Assembly: GCA_002104985.1 (NCBI GenBank)
Contig: MCGO01000109.1
Span: forward strand, 62,001 to 126,000
From: Rhizoclosmatium globosum
Lineage: Eukaryota > Chytridiomycota > Chytridiomycetes > Chytridiales > Chytriomycetaceae
Length of the DNA: 64,000 nt
Reading direction: 5' to 3'
This document shows positions 44,887 to 56,311 of the stretch, piece by piece. The translations under genes were made by a program, and so were the position numbers. The notes below the pieces were generated by a model that saw only the letters and a list, made by a program, of their open reading frames with translations, had not been told where the DNA came from and searched no databases. The stretch's first letter is position 1. Every line of letters starts with the position of its first letter.

Positions 44887-46742
44887 ATGATTGTGGCCGC
44901 CGTCGTTTTCGTCCTTTTGGTTGAATTAGTTCAAGCGCAGACTCTAAGCGATTGCCAGATCGTTCATGGGGTATTGCCAAAGATATTCCAGAGCTCAGAT
45001 GTGATGGGATGTTGCAGTGGACAAGGGGTTGTTGTTCCTCCTGACGCAGGGCCTACTGCTGTGGCTTCTGTGACATGTGACGATCAGGGAGCGATATTGT
45101 CGCTGTAAGTCTGTAACAATGGATAGTATTTGTCCTGATCGCCTATTTGTAGATCCCTTGTCAATCTGGGAACATTCACCAACGTCATTGTTGAGCCGTT
45201 ATTCACACTGACGAAGATCACTAAACTGTAAAACGCATTCATATTGTTTTGGGGCATTGTTAATCTAATCTGCGCTTCAGGGAAATCGAATCATTGTCAA
45301 TTGCTGGATCTATACCCTCCTTGCCTTCAACACTCCAATATCTGAGTTTAGGAAACAACAAAATAACAGGAATGATTCCCACCTTGCCACCTGGCTTGGA
45401 GGTGCTGAAAATGCCGTTTATTTCAATGATGGGACCCATTCCGACTTTGCCAACCACGCTGACATTCATGTGCGTTAAAGCTATTTTGTTCCATAAACAT
45501 CCCTAACCAAAAACGTAGTATGTTGTCAAGCAACTGGTTGAATGGGACTATACCAACGCTTCCTCCATCATTATATTACTTGTAAGGATTCTACCCCCAT
45601 TCTTCCTCGCTTAACCCTCTTAAACCTCAGCGATATAACCCAAAACGCAATCTCCGGACCTATTCCCGCAATACCCTCATCCCTCCGCCATCTCAGAGTC
45701 GGAAACAACAAACTCGTTGGCCCAATTCCAACCCTCCCACTCACAATGTCTTCACTCGAGCTAAACGACAACTTTCTGAACCAAAACATAACCGACCTCC
45801 CACATCTATCTCCAGACGACTTTGGTGGCGTTGGTTTCCCAACTCTTAACGGAAACTGTTTCGCGAACGCGATTGATTTCAATGTCACGAATAACCCCGC
45901 TTGTACCGTTGACGCACTTACAGCGAATGTAACGACTTTGGAGCGGCTGTTTAATATCGTTGTTCCGTCTCCACCTGTTTCAAATATGACTTCTCAACAT
46001 GCCGTTGACAGTCCGGTGGGAGGAGCCTTTTCCACAAGTGCGATGATTGGAATCGCGATTGGATGTGTCGCGGTGATTGGAGTGATGGGATTGTTGGTAT
46101 ACCGAAGAGCATCGACAAACGGCAAGGTCTCTGAGCAGGACGGAAAGACTCGCAGTATTCCGCCATCTCTCGCACCAATGGGAACTGTTACTTCTAGTAC
46201 CGGATCAGGAAGCGTGCTCATACTAGTCGATTCGAAGCAACAAGCCAACCCGTTATTCTCAACATTCAACACCGTCACATCGTCTTCCACAGTTAAAACC
46301 ACCGAGAAAGACACGGAATCGATTTCTTCAAAGTATTCGTATGGATGGATTGAAAGAGAATCTGATGGCAGTGTGGCTAGTGGGAACGAGGTTGGACCTT
46401 TAGTTGGAAGCATCAATCAAGGACTTCCGTACGATATAGCAGACTGGTCAGTTCGAAACGTTGCTGATTGGGTGTACATGAATAATGGTGGAGAAAAGAG
46501 TGCAAGGAATGTCGTTGGTAAGATATCCTTCGAAGCTACATCCAAAGGGCCTAACCCAGTTTTCTGAAAACTCAGGTCATAAAGTCGACGGCCGTGTCTT
46601 ATTGAACGCTTCAGTGGACGATGTATTGGCTATTCTTGATTTTGACGCTCTTGGAGACCGAATTCAGTTCAAGCTGTTACTGTCCGACTTAAAAGAACGG
46701 GCAGCGGCGCCACCAGCTTGGGAGGCACCACCAGAGTATTGA
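44887..46742 (+). CDS. LRR-transmembrane-SAM receptor-like protein
   Basis: Six exons: 44887-45104, 45153-45227, 45281-45469, 45519-45581, 45631-46517, 46576-46742; 532 aa. Signal peptide MIVAAVVFVLLVELVQAQ. The ectodomain holds plant-type LRRs with the consensus G-x-IP-x-LP-x-x-L-x-x-L-x-L-x-x-N (GSIPSLPSTLQYLSLGNNKI, GPIPAIPSSLRHLRVGNNKL). Two of the small exons encode one or two repeats each and share intron phase. A single membrane helix (AMIGIAIGCVAVIGVMGLLV) is followed by RR and a Ser/Thr-rich cytoplasmic stretch. The C-terminus is a SAM domain: IADWSVRNVADWVYMN, HKVDGRVLLNASVDDVLAIL, LGDRIQFKLLLSDLK, interrupted by the last intron. No kinase domain is present; signalling would have to run through SAM-mediated assembly. 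Confidence 0.8.
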
Positions 46743-47014
46743 AAAACGATAGATTTTAAAGTGAGAAGCTTTTTGTATTTACCCTTCATTATTAGATGTG
46801 CCAAAATAAACTCGATAAACTTTATACGACATTACCTTCTATCCTTCTTGTATCTATCGTTGCTATCGAGGTTGGCTCTGTCAAAAAGCTACGGAGAATA
46901 TTTGTGTATGTCAATGTGAGAGTTCAAGCCTTGAATGATATGCTTGAGGGATAGATTCTGGACGTCGGAAGCGGCATAATTGTTGTTCGAAAGTAAAGGT
47001 TGACAGGAGAGTCA
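46743..47014. other. Short intergenic region
   Basis: 272 bases, AT-rich; no gene seen. Confidence 0.4.
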
Positions 47015-49229
47015 ATGCCACCAAAGAAGAGGAAGAACATCCCCGCCCCACTGGTTTCTTCGATCGAAAGCCGCGGTCTCGGTGGACTTCCCACAGAGCT
47101 GTTTGATGCAATCTGTGGCTACATCAAACCAGTTGATGTGTTAAACCTCGGGTGCGCCAACAAACGACTGGCATTCCTCACAATCCCCGAATCACGGTAT
47201 TGGCTAATTAATATTAACCAAAGCATTAACATGTATGCTCGTTCTACCCTCCTTTTGCAACATCTAACATCCACTATCAATCAGCAGCACTACCACCCAT
47301 TCCAGACACCATCAGCGACACCGTACACACCAAAAAGGTTCTAACTCTGATCTCGAGAGTATGTCTTCACTTCAAGTGATTGTTCCTGCCTCGTACCTTA
47401 AACCGTTACAAACAGGTTGGATGTTTCAACTGCCCTGCACGGACCAAACACGTCGACTGGGGTGCCTTGAAACGAATCTGTTCAAAATGCAGGAGACTTA
47501 GTCGTCTCGCGTCAGCGGATATGGAGTTCATGGACTGGGTGCAAAAAATGTACCAATATGAGAATTCGACTGAAGCGGATCGTCGTGTGCAGCAAATCGC
47601 GATTATTGAGCAACGAAGAGAGGATATCATCAGCAGGTGAATTAATGGTTCTTGGGTTCACATTGCTAACATACTGTATGCTCTAATAGATACGCGGCAA
47701 TGGACCCTCCCATCCCACAAGAAATCTTACAATACTGTCCTGGTTTCACAAAGGCGTGGGATTCTCCTGTTCCATTAACAAATCGCATATTCACAAATAT
47801 CACTCGCGCCTTGGGTCCCGACATCAAGAGACTCAGGATTGACCGAATCAGTCGGGAGCGATACCTCGAACTACACAATACCGCGATGGAAGGAATCCCA
47901 CTCCAGTGGAGCAGTTACATGAGTATCTATGGAGTGACATACAAAATGGGGAATTCAAGGGAAGAAAATGAATTCATCTCAAAATGCGTTAGCATGATCG
48001 CGGACCAGTTGAATGATTTCAAATGGTCGGACGCTTTCCCGGATTTTGATTCCAGCCCATATTTGGATGTAGCTCGAAAGCTGCTTCGTGCTCCATATGA
48101 GAAATGCGTCAAAGCTAAAGCTGACCTCGTCTCTCGTTACCCACACTTGGTACCAGTTCTTGAAAGTCTGAATGATTCAATGTGCTACTTTTTCCAAAAA
48201 CCAAATACCGAAGAGAGTGATTTAGAATTATGGGTCGAAGAAATGGTATTGAAGGTCAGACTGGGGAAGATCTTTCCCAGGCTTTCGTTGACGGAACATA
48301 CAAATCCTGTCCGGATATATGCGTTCGGAGGTACAGAATGGTACAACCAGAAAAAGGACGCGTTTGATTACAAACAGGACAAATGGAATTATGAAGAAAT
48401 GACAGACAGCTGGGCAGAGTACAGAAAAACTCTCAATGAACGCGTCGCATCAATGTATCGCCACATAATTGGAATATGCAGTCCTGAAATATTTGAAGCT
48501 TGCACTTTCTACGACGATTTGGAGGGCCTTATTCAAGACGTCGAAGAATCCTCCGAATGGCCCTTTCTGAACGATTTGGATCCAGTCTATGTAGTGGTAA
48601 TGAGAAGATACCTGTCGGACATATCCAGGCATTCATACTACGTTGACGACTATGATTTCCACGGCATGGGGAAGAGCACCAAGCTTGCGCAATCGTTGTT
48701 AACGGTTCCCTCCTCTGAATTTGATGAACCGAAATTCTGGACTCTGTGTGAGCAACACTTCAACCAAAGGTGTTTAACCGAACATTCGAAATGTGGCGCG
48801 ATAGAACAAACCTACTACACCTATCGAGGAATGGATTTCCGTACCGGGTTCACGTTGGACGAAGTCGGGAAAGAAGATCTTGAAAATTGGATGGATGTGA
48901 TTATAGAGAGACTTGATGACCTTGCGGATGAGTTGGAAGAAACGAGGGTTGATTATTTGCATGACTGTTTTAAGCAACAGTTGTTGCGTGAAGTTCAGGG
49001 TGTGCGTGGAACCCAGAAAACATTTGTGACTGCACGCGCGTTGTTGGAGGAGGTGTTACCGACCAAGTTGGAATTTGATCCTGCTGAATGTCTGGAGAAG
49101 TATGCAGATTACTTGAATGAGATGGCAGATGAAGTGGAACGAGATCCGTATGATAGTGAGGAAGATTTTTATCATGGGGAAAGTGAAAGTGGGAGTGAAA
49201 GCGACAGACCTGAGTGTGTTTTGATGTGA
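47015..49229 (+). CDS. F-box protein with a CxxC zinc-binding pair
   Basis: ATG at 47015 (MPPKKRKNIPAPL). F-box: GLGGLPTELFDAICGYIKP ... VLNLGCANKRLAFL. A Cys pair module follows: CFNCPARTKHVDWGALKRI, CSKCRRL (two CxxC), typical of a large fungal F-box family. The main exon (from 47692 after an intron with CTAATAG acceptor) carries a long region of unknown fold ending in an acidic SESGSESD tail. F-box proteins recruit targets to SCF ubiquitin ligases. The stretch 47190-47420 is not resolved: a fragment LPPIPDTISDTVHTKKVLTL fits the family between F-box and zinc pair but sits in another frame, so an intron or an indel lies there. Confidence 0.65.
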
Positions 49230-49332
49230 ATTTCAAAGCCATGCTTTATAGTTGTTTTAATTCGATATGGACTCGTTCAGTGTTGTGTTTATTAAAATTC
49301 ATTACCATTTAAGTTATGGAACGCTAAAACAA

Positions 49333-50863
49333 TCAATCGTCCTCCTCCCAATCTTCATCTCCTTCTTCATCTTCGCCATCGTCCTCATCGTCATCGTCAT
49401 CTTCATCACTACGACAATCTTCTTCATCGCGTTCAATCTCCGCTTCCAAGTCAAACACATTACCATCTTCATCCAACAACTCTTCTTCTTCATCTGCCTC
49501 GTCTGAAGTCGCACCCAACTGCTCCAACTGCGCTTTGAGGCTTTCTTTCGAAGGGTCAGAAGCAAGGACGGCACGTAAGAGCGCAGTTCCTTTTGAATAG
49601 GCTGCAATAGCAAGAGTATCATTTGGAGTGACCGTGCTGAGAAACAGGTACGCTTGACCCACCTAAGATTGATAATTTAACGTGTGCAGGAAATACAACG
49701 TTTATGAAAAACAGACACACCATTTCTTGATTCCTTAACTCGTCGTCCACAACAAACGAAAAGGCACGAATACATTCTTTAATGTCTTGTGTTGCTCCTT
49801 CTTCATCTCCACCCGCAGCACGGAATCGTGCAAGGTAGTACAGCAAAGATGCTTTTGTGGATGAGAGAGAGTCTTGGGAAGCTTGGTCGGGGATAAGAGG
49901 AGCGGCTGGATCAAAAGGCGTGTTTACGATTGAGAGAGCAAATGTGAGGATGGAAACTGGGATAGGGGCTGTTGAAATAGAAAGGATTTAACAGGGTGTT
50001 CAGTTGTTCACATGAAAATGGTCATTTACATTTTCGATCCGAGTGTCGGACAGCGAGAGCATAAGATCGCAAGAGTTGGGCAATAGAGACTTGTCGAAGC
50101 GTGAATTCGTTTGCCTCTTTTTTCAACAAGCTGATGGACTGTATTGCAACTTTATGATGAGCTAAAAGTGGAATCAAGTGTGGGTACATACGGTGATGAA
50201 GGAGGACCGCGCACTCTGCAATAATTCCACTTGATCCATTCGTTTCCGAGTCTCTTCCTCAGATTCCTGATGGTTCTCGTCCAATTCCTCTTCATTGTCA
50301 TCTTCATCATCTTCCTCCTGATCAAAATCCTCCTTTGGCACACTACGCAAATTCAGCTTATTCTCGATCGCCAGTACTTCGACCGCCGCCCGTCCTCTGA
50401 CAAACGCCAAGTCTGGATTCGCAGCCTCGAGCGCCTTCAGAGCACCAAGGATTCTTCGCGCGAGTTCATCCAGGCCAACAAGGGCGGCCAGTTCAACCGC
50501 GGCGTCCGAATAAGTTGTCACGTCCGATTCGGACTCGGCGGCGGCGGCGGCAAAGTCGTCTGTTTCAAGGACGGGATTCGCCGACTCGAGTTTTGCGATT
50601 GTTTCTTCGAGCAGCTTTTGGGCGACTGCGCGGACGTCGTCGAAGTCGGCGTTTGAGTTTGATTTTGATTCAGGTGACAAAGACAAAGACAAGGACAGTT
50701 CGTGTTTTGCCATCGAAAGGATCTGCGCCGGTGTCGCCTCAGAAGGGATCGCAACGTCGAGGCTGCCCGGTCCGCCCGAGCTTGTTCCGGTTTCTTCCGA
50801 GGGTGGCGCCCGCTTCTTGGATGGTGCTGCAGTGGACGTGGTGGAGGGTCGCTTGTTGGTCAT
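49333..50863 (-). CDS. Acidic helical-repeat protein, possibly ETT1/Nro1-like
   Basis: Start ATG at 50863 (MTNKRPSTTSTAAPSKKRA). Exons 50188-50863, 50030-50161, 49721-49968, 49333-49662 give about 461 aa. Helical, TPR-like sequence (AAVELAALVGLDELARRIL; ASLLYYLARFRAAGGDEEGA; VGQAYLFLSTVTPND) with acidic blocks in the middle and at the C-terminus (EEELLDEDGNVFDLEAE ... EEDD). A 26-nt intron (50162-50187) is needed to keep frame; the more usual GTATGT donor four bases upstream would give a 30-nt intron but loses frame. General layout recalls the fungal ETT1/Nro1 family, but I cannot confirm it. Confidence 0.55.
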
Positions 50864-51024
50864 TGGTTCGTTGGTTCGTTGGTTCGACAAAAAAGAAATA
50901 TGACCATCGTATCCAAACTGTTAGAATTTAGATCCAACGTCTAAACTGTTTCTGCAAGGACTTGGAATACTCCAATTCTTTTATTTGATGAATAATTACG
51001 TTTATCAAAAATCCAAAACAAAAT

Positions 51025-51951
51025 ATGCAACTAACGCACATCCCAAACGATATTATCCCTCTCATCTTCAAATGGATTGTAGTCTATGAAGTCTTCCGAT
51101 ACAGACGCCTGTCAAGACGGATCAATTCTCTGCTGTTGACGAAGCACTTTGCCACAATGTTATTGACGAATCAAGGGACAGCGAATTGTAGTCCACTCCA
51201 CCCTTCGCACAGCAGCTTTGAGGATGTAGCCACAGTATTTTTCCATGCTCCTTCAGCGTATCAGTCAGTCTATGCCCACCAGCGTTTCTCACTCACAACG
51301 AATATTACATGGAGTGTCCCTCGAAGTCTTGCATTCTTAATCCGTTTCCCAAATACTCTTTGGGAACTTCAAAAACTTGAATCCGTTAGCCTGGAGCACT
51401 TTAACGGACCTGTCCAGTTCCCATCAATGAGTACCAACATAACACAACTTGAGCTGCAACACTGCAAAATTAATGGTCCTATTCCTGTTGAATTGTGGGG
51501 CATGATATCTTTGACTTCGTTGTACATGTCTACCTGCGGCTTAACTGGCAGCCTATCCCCGCTCATTCAAAACTTGACTCATTTGAAGGAATTGGCAATC
51601 ACATCAAACAATCTAACCGGTCAGCTACCTCCCGATATTGGTTCCTTGTCCGAACTCAAAGATTTAAGCTTGACTTTCAACAAATTCTCTGGTTCTATTC
51701 CGTCAACATTTGGAAAGTTGAGAAACCTGGAATTTATGAGTTTGGCGAATAACGATCTGTCTGGTTTGCTTCCACCTGAATTGGGAGACTTGGTGAGCCT
51801 TGAGCTCTTGTATTTGAAAAGGAATCAGTTTACTGGTCCATTGCCGAGAACGTTATTGCAACTCGATAAGTTAAGGATGTTGGATCTTATTGGAAATGAA
51901 GGGTTGACGTGTGATTTTGAATTTTCGAATGTTCAGGTGTATTTTCCATAA
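51025..51951 (+). CDS. F-box-like/LRR protein with plant-type leucine-rich repeats
   Basis: Single exon, 308 aa. The N-terminus (THIPNDIIPLIFKWIVVYEV ... RRLSRRINSLL) resembles an F-box. From residue about 125 there are six or seven LRRs of the type found in plant receptor and polygalacturonase-inhibitor proteins: INGPIPVELWGMISLTSLYM, LTGQLPPDIGSLSELKDL, FSGSIPSTFGKLRNLEFM, LSGLLPPELGDLVSLELL. No signal peptide or membrane helix. Probably an intracellular protein-binding or SCF adaptor; inference. Confidence 0.75.
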   Translation: MQLTHIPNDIIPLIFKWIVVYEVFRYRRLSRRINSLLLTKHFATMLLTNQGTANCSPLHPSHSSFEDVATVFFHAPSAYQSVYAHQRFSLTTNITWSVPRSLAFLIRFPNTLWELQKLESVSLEHFNGPVQFPSMSTNITQLELQHCKINGPIPVELWGMISLTSLYMSTCGLTGSLSPLIQNLTHLKELAITSNNLTGQLPPDIGSLSELKDLSLTFNKFSGSIPSTFGKLRNLEFMSLANNDLSGLLPPELGDLVSLELLYLKRNQFTGPLPRTLLQLDKLRMLDLIGNEGLTCDFEFSNVQVYFP

Positions 51952-52031
51952 AGTAACCTACTTATTGCACCAGTTAGCTGCACCTTGTTTTGTATACGTA
52001 TGTATTTGTTGATAAATAAACTTGCTTAAAA

Positions 52032-52940
52032 ATGCAAACCTTTCCTGTCTCAAGAGACGACAGATCTCTCATCACCTCGGCAAAGAACATCTACGTAGGA
52101 ACAGTCGGTGCAAGTAAGTTGTTTCCTGTTGAGGAACGCAATGCTGATGCTCCCGGTTTGGATCACAGCTGCTTCAGCGGCTGCAGTTGGAGGACTTTGG
52201 GGCATCGTGGCAGGCCAGGGCCCGGTTGGATACGCATTTCTCATGGGCACAAACTGGTTGAGTCTTTCGCTGCCGTTCTTTGGTGTGTTGTGTGCGTCTT
52301 GGTCTGCTTACAGTCCTAACTTAACGTTTGTAGTCACACGCGAAGCGATTTTACACCAACGACAGCGACTGAATCCTGTATATGGTCGTAGAAACTGGCG
52401 GCATCGAGATGGTGATGAAATGTTGGCTTCGACTGTAGCTGGAAGCGTTGTGGGCGGAGGGCTGGCGTACTACACACGTAAGCTTGAGTTCAATCGAAAA
52501 GCGTGTATTGATGCTGATTTAAAACAGGTGGATCGCTTGCAGTTATTGGTGGAGGTATCATGTTTGGAACTTTGGCGGCTGTTGGTCAATACGCAGCAAC
52601 AAAGGTCCGACACGCTCGACAGGAAGCTGGGTACGCTATTGCGAAAGGAGAAGAAAAGAAGGAGAAACGGATTGACCTTCGAAATCAGCCTGAACGCGAA
52701 CCTGAGTCATTTGATGATCATGGATACGATCCTCTGCGAGAATTTACACAGTACTTAAGGCGTAAAGTGTTGGACCGAATGGGGGACGTGACGGTGACGA
52801 ATGGCGGTTGGGTTTCACCGATGTTGAATGCGCTGGACTTGGATTATCGAAAGCGGTTGAACATCAAGATTGAGATTCTTGAAAGACAGGTGGCCTCCTT
52901 GAAAGTGCAGCTGGAAGCGAAGGGAATTCGTGTTGAATAA
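52032..52940 (+). CDS. Tim17/Tim22-like mitochondrial membrane protein
   Basis: Four exons: 52032-52113, 52169-52282, 52334-52477, 52528-52940; 250 aa. Glycine-rich hydrophobic segments AASAAAVGGLWGIVAGQGPV, GYAFLMGTNWLSLSLPFF, ASTVAGSVVGGGLAYYTRGS and LAVIGGGIMFGTLAAVGQYA have the small-residue spacing and the G-x-x-Y-x-x-RG motif of the Tim17/Tim22/Tim23 superfamily. The C-terminal third is soluble and ends in a coiled coil (KIEILERQVASLKVQLEAK). Function not assigned; several family members are respiratory-assembly or metabolite proteins rather than protein-import subunits. Confidence 0.6.
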
Positions 52941-53032
52941 AGTGTGTGGTATTAGAAAGTGGAACAGCCATGACTTTGATTAACTGTATTCTCATATGCA
53001 AAATTATTGTGTAAACTATGCTGGAAACAACT

Positions 53033-53634
53033 TCAGGTTTTCTGACGCATTGAAACCTTCGTAATCCAAGATCCCAGCACCCACACGGGAATTAACAGTG
53101 CAAGGGATCCTCGCCATTGAAACCTCTTGATCAGAATTTGACCATTCTTAGCTTCTTCCGTCGTAACCCACGCTTTTGCCTTGTGAAGTAACCATTGTTC
53201 TGAGCCTTCAGGGCAATTTGACATTTTGAAGACTTCCCGTGCCCTCATGAAGGAGTTCACTGAATAACCAACAGCCAGAAAGGCTCCCGTCATTGATGCA
53301 TAAGTGTTGTATTGTTCACCCGGAGTAACAAAGCCGATCTTTGCAAGGCGTTTGGAATAAAAGGGAGCGTCCGACCAATCCTTTTCTAACACCCATTCAA
53401 TCATAACCAACATACAGCTATGAACTTACCCTTAGCTCCGGCTACGGCTGCCCTTTCGTGAATCAACGCTGCTTCTTTATCCCTGAGACCTTTGAGTTCT
53501 GTCGTTGCGCTTTCAAGGAGTACACGACGCTTTCCTTCTTCATACCAAGCTGCATTCTCAAGCGAGAGCTTAGCTTCGGCCCGCTCTCTTTCAAGGTGCT
53601 CAATCTTACGGCTGACTACTTCAATTTCAGACAT
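53033..53634 (-). CDS. Coiled-coil protein with one C-terminal membrane helix, unknown
   Basis: Two exons (53430-53634, 53033-53385) give 185 aa starting MSEIEVVSRKIEHLERERAE. The first 65 residues are a coiled coil. Then comes a conserved-looking middle (KDWSDAPFYSKRLAKIGFV, TPGEQYNTYASMTGAFLAVG) and a tail with one likely membrane helix (GSLALLIPVWVLGSWI) followed by KVSMRQKT. The gene is convergent with the Tim17-like gene and starts 37 bp from the divergent GNAT-like gene. No family recognised. Confidence 0.6.
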
Positions 53635-53671
53635 TTCTTTCGAAGAACGAAAAGCAAAGAGACCCCATCCC

Positions 53672-54873
53672 ATGGTAGTCACAACGCGCCTCGCCGCAAC
53701 GCCAACGACCATTGACCAAGTTCTCCAGACAATTCTCGCGAGTTCCAACGCATCGAATCCGTTTCCAATCTCGTTTTGCGGGCATCTTCTGTTCCACCGA
53801 ACAACGGCCACGGCCACGGCCACGGCTCCGCAGCCAACCAGCCGCCACATTCTCGCATTCTCAGCGACGCCCTTTGAAACAATCGCAAAATGCACGGGCT
53901 TTGCGTACGTCGACACGCGCGAGGAACAGCACACAACAACTAACTTCTACTTCAACCGCACAAACCACCGCTGCGCATCTGCTTCCTCAGAGTTCATTCG
54001 CTCGGCAGTCATCGAGTTGATGAAGTTTGCGGCGACTCTGGAGGATGCTCCGACAAAGAACGGTTTGGTTCTCTTCAACTTTCTGGACCAGCAGTATGTC
54101 CCCGTCGTGAAGGAGGTCTGCAATATCGCGACTGAATTTGGAGCGCATAATGCACTTGTTTTCACTGGTACCACGCTGTCTGAAGCTGGAGAGTTGGTGG
54201 TCGATAAAGCTGCACTTGATGCTTTGAATGTTCAAGCCATTCCTGTCGGAACACGATTCACTGTCAACAATGAAGCCTTCGTAATGGATAGACTTCGACT
54301 CAGTGATGTCAATGTGATTTGCAGGAACAATAAGTACGCCGAACATGATCCGGTGGAAGTGTGGGAATATCCGAATCGACCTTATGTCGAGTTAGTTCTG
54401 GGCGACAAAATCATTGGACCAATGTCAAGGGTTGCGCGCGTACTTCCGTCGTTGGATTCACCCGTTCCTGAGGATCTTGGAAGCTTGCCGTGAGTGTGAA
54501 TTGCAAAGTTTAATGACACTTAATACCAAATAGACCGGTTTCTTGGTGCTTTGTTCATGTCGGTTTCTCAATCGGTCTTCACTGGACTATGCCTGAATTT
54601 CGTAGAAAAGGGTTGGCAGTGTATTGTACTGCGTCGTCCACAAAAGCGTATCGCGATTACATGCTGTCTGAATCCACTAATGAGGTTCTCGAAAAGCTGG
54701 GAATATCTCGCGTTGATTTCCAGAACCCGCAAGATGTTCGAACAGTTGTTCCTCACTGTCACACAGAACTGGCAAATGCTGGAAGTATGGCCATGTTTCG
54801 AAAGCTTGGATATCAAGCTGTGAATGGAGTTGCGATGGATTTCGTGATTGGTTCTTTGAAGGAAGGCTTTTGA
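53672..54873 (+). CDS. GNAT-fold N-acetyltransferase-like protein (FR47-like), intron-containing paralog
   Basis: Exons 53672-54489 and 54534-54873; 385 aa. Paralog of the 29320-30357 gene: GFAYVDTREE, NNKYAEHDPVEVWEYPNRPY, VARVLPSLDSPVP, PVSWCFVHVGFSIGLHWTMP, PEFRRKGLAVYCTASSTKAY (acetyl-CoA motif) and AGSMAMFRKLGYQAVNGVA. The 44-nt intron falls exactly before PVSWCF, where the other copy is continuous. Divergent from the coiled-coil gene with only 37 bp between start codons. Substrate unknown. Confidence 0.78.
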
Positions 54874-55000
54874 ATCAATAGAGTTATCTTTGTATTTGAC
54901 CTGCGATATGAAGGAAGGCACCTAATCTAAGGGAAGTTTTAAGTATCTATAACGAATAACAGAGCATTACCTTCTATGTATTTATAAGAATTCAAATGAA

Positions 55001-56191
55001 ATGGACACCACCACCTTTCTGATTCTAATCGAGAGCCTGTCACCCTTTCTATACCCCACAGAGCTCCTCAAAGTTCTTTCTACGAATCGGCTGGTTGGTT
55101 TCTCTGCTGCCAGGCTCAAGTCCCTCTCTAAGGTTGTTGTGGTTGTGCCAAAGGACGAAGATTGCCAGTCCGTTGCTGATCGGTTTTCGAGCATTGTTCA
55201 TTCAATACGCTATGTCAAACTAAAGCTGAGGAGTATCGATGTGGAAGGCTTTAGAGCGGTCGAAGCGATTACGAATGTGTTCCCAAATCTTCATGGCTTC
55301 ACTGCACCCTGTCTCAGCTTTGATTCATGGTTAACGAAGCGACAGACAATTCGTGAACTGGATGTATCAGACTTTTCACCATATCGATCTAACCTGACAA
55401 CGCTACTTCAAATACCTCTCCTCTTTCCAAACTTGGAGTCATTGTCATTTGCGAAGTCTCTCGTGCAAGATATATCGCCTCTAATTAGTGTGCCTACTTT
55501 GAAGCATCTTTCACTGTCCAACACTCGCGTTCATGATTTGATGCCTCTCAAACACCTGATTGATTTGGTCTCACTGGATTTGGGACATTCACAAGTAACA
55601 GACATAAGTGCCTTGTGTGGTTTACAAAAGCTCGAGTCGATTTCACTGGATTATGTGGCCTGTCTTGACTTCTCTCCTCTTCAATCACTTGGGTTACTTC
55701 GAAAACTCAGTATGAGAAATTGCTGCTGTCTATCCTTTGACTTTCTCCAAGGACTTTGCTTTCTAGAATACCTTGATATCAGTTTCCACTTTATTTCCGA
55801 TGTCGGATTCCTGCAAAAAGTGCCAACACTTCGACATCTTGAAGCCTCACTTCCCAATATCCACGACGCGTCTGCAATCCGGCATCTACCTCTTCTTCAA
55901 TCGCTTAATTTGTCAAACTCAAAAATTGACAACATCGAGTTTTTGCGGGATATGACGAACCTCACTTCATTGGATATTGCAAGAACAAATGTTGCGGACT
56001 TGACTCCTCTTTTCTCCGATCACTTTATGCGCTCACTCCGCGTCTTACAACTCTCGTTTACAAAGATACGTCCTGAATCTGTTGATGTATTGATCCAGTT
56101 GAACCAACTCCGCGTTCTAAACTTAAGAGGAACGAAAGTTTCTGTCGCACCACTGGCTTCGCTATGCAATCTACAAGAACTATTAACTTAA
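55001..56191 (+). CDS. Leucine-rich repeat protein (SDS22/internalin-like repeats)
   Basis: Single exon, 396 aa. Residues about 110-395 are LRRs of the 22-residue type: LESLSFAKSLVQDISPLISV, LVSLDLGHSQVTDISALCGL, LLQSLNLSNSKIDNIEFLRD, LTSLDIARTNVADLTPL. No signal peptide or membrane helix. The short N-terminus (FLYPTELLKVLSTNRLVGFS) may be a degenerate F-box-like cap. Likely a protein-interaction scaffold; function unknown. Confidence 0.75.
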   Translation: MDTTTFLILIESLSPFLYPTELLKVLSTNRLVGFSAARLKSLSKVVVVVPKDEDCQSVADRFSSIVHSIRYVKLKLRSIDVEGFRAVEAITNVFPNLHGFTAPCLSFDSWLTKRQTIRELDVSDFSPYRSNLTTLLQIPLLFPNLESLSFAKSLVQDISPLISVPTLKHLSLSNTRVHDLMPLKHLIDLVSLDLGHSQVTDISALCGLQKLESISLDYVACLDFSPLQSLGLLRKLSMRNCCCLSFDFLQGLCFLEYLDISFHFISDVGFLQKVPTLRHLEASLPNIHDASAIRHLPLLQSLNLSNSKIDNIEFLRDMTNLTSLDIARTNVADLTPLFSDHFMRSLRVLQLSFTKIRPESVDVLIQLNQLRVLNLRGTKVSVAPLASLCNLQELLT

Positions 56192-56311
56192 ATAAATGAC
56201 TATTTTAAAAATCTGGGCTGCAGTGGAATCGCTTGTTGAGTATAAGGTCGCAAGATAAATGAGAGTATACTCTACTTTATTTTCACCTCATCCGATTCTC
56301 ATCAGAACGGC

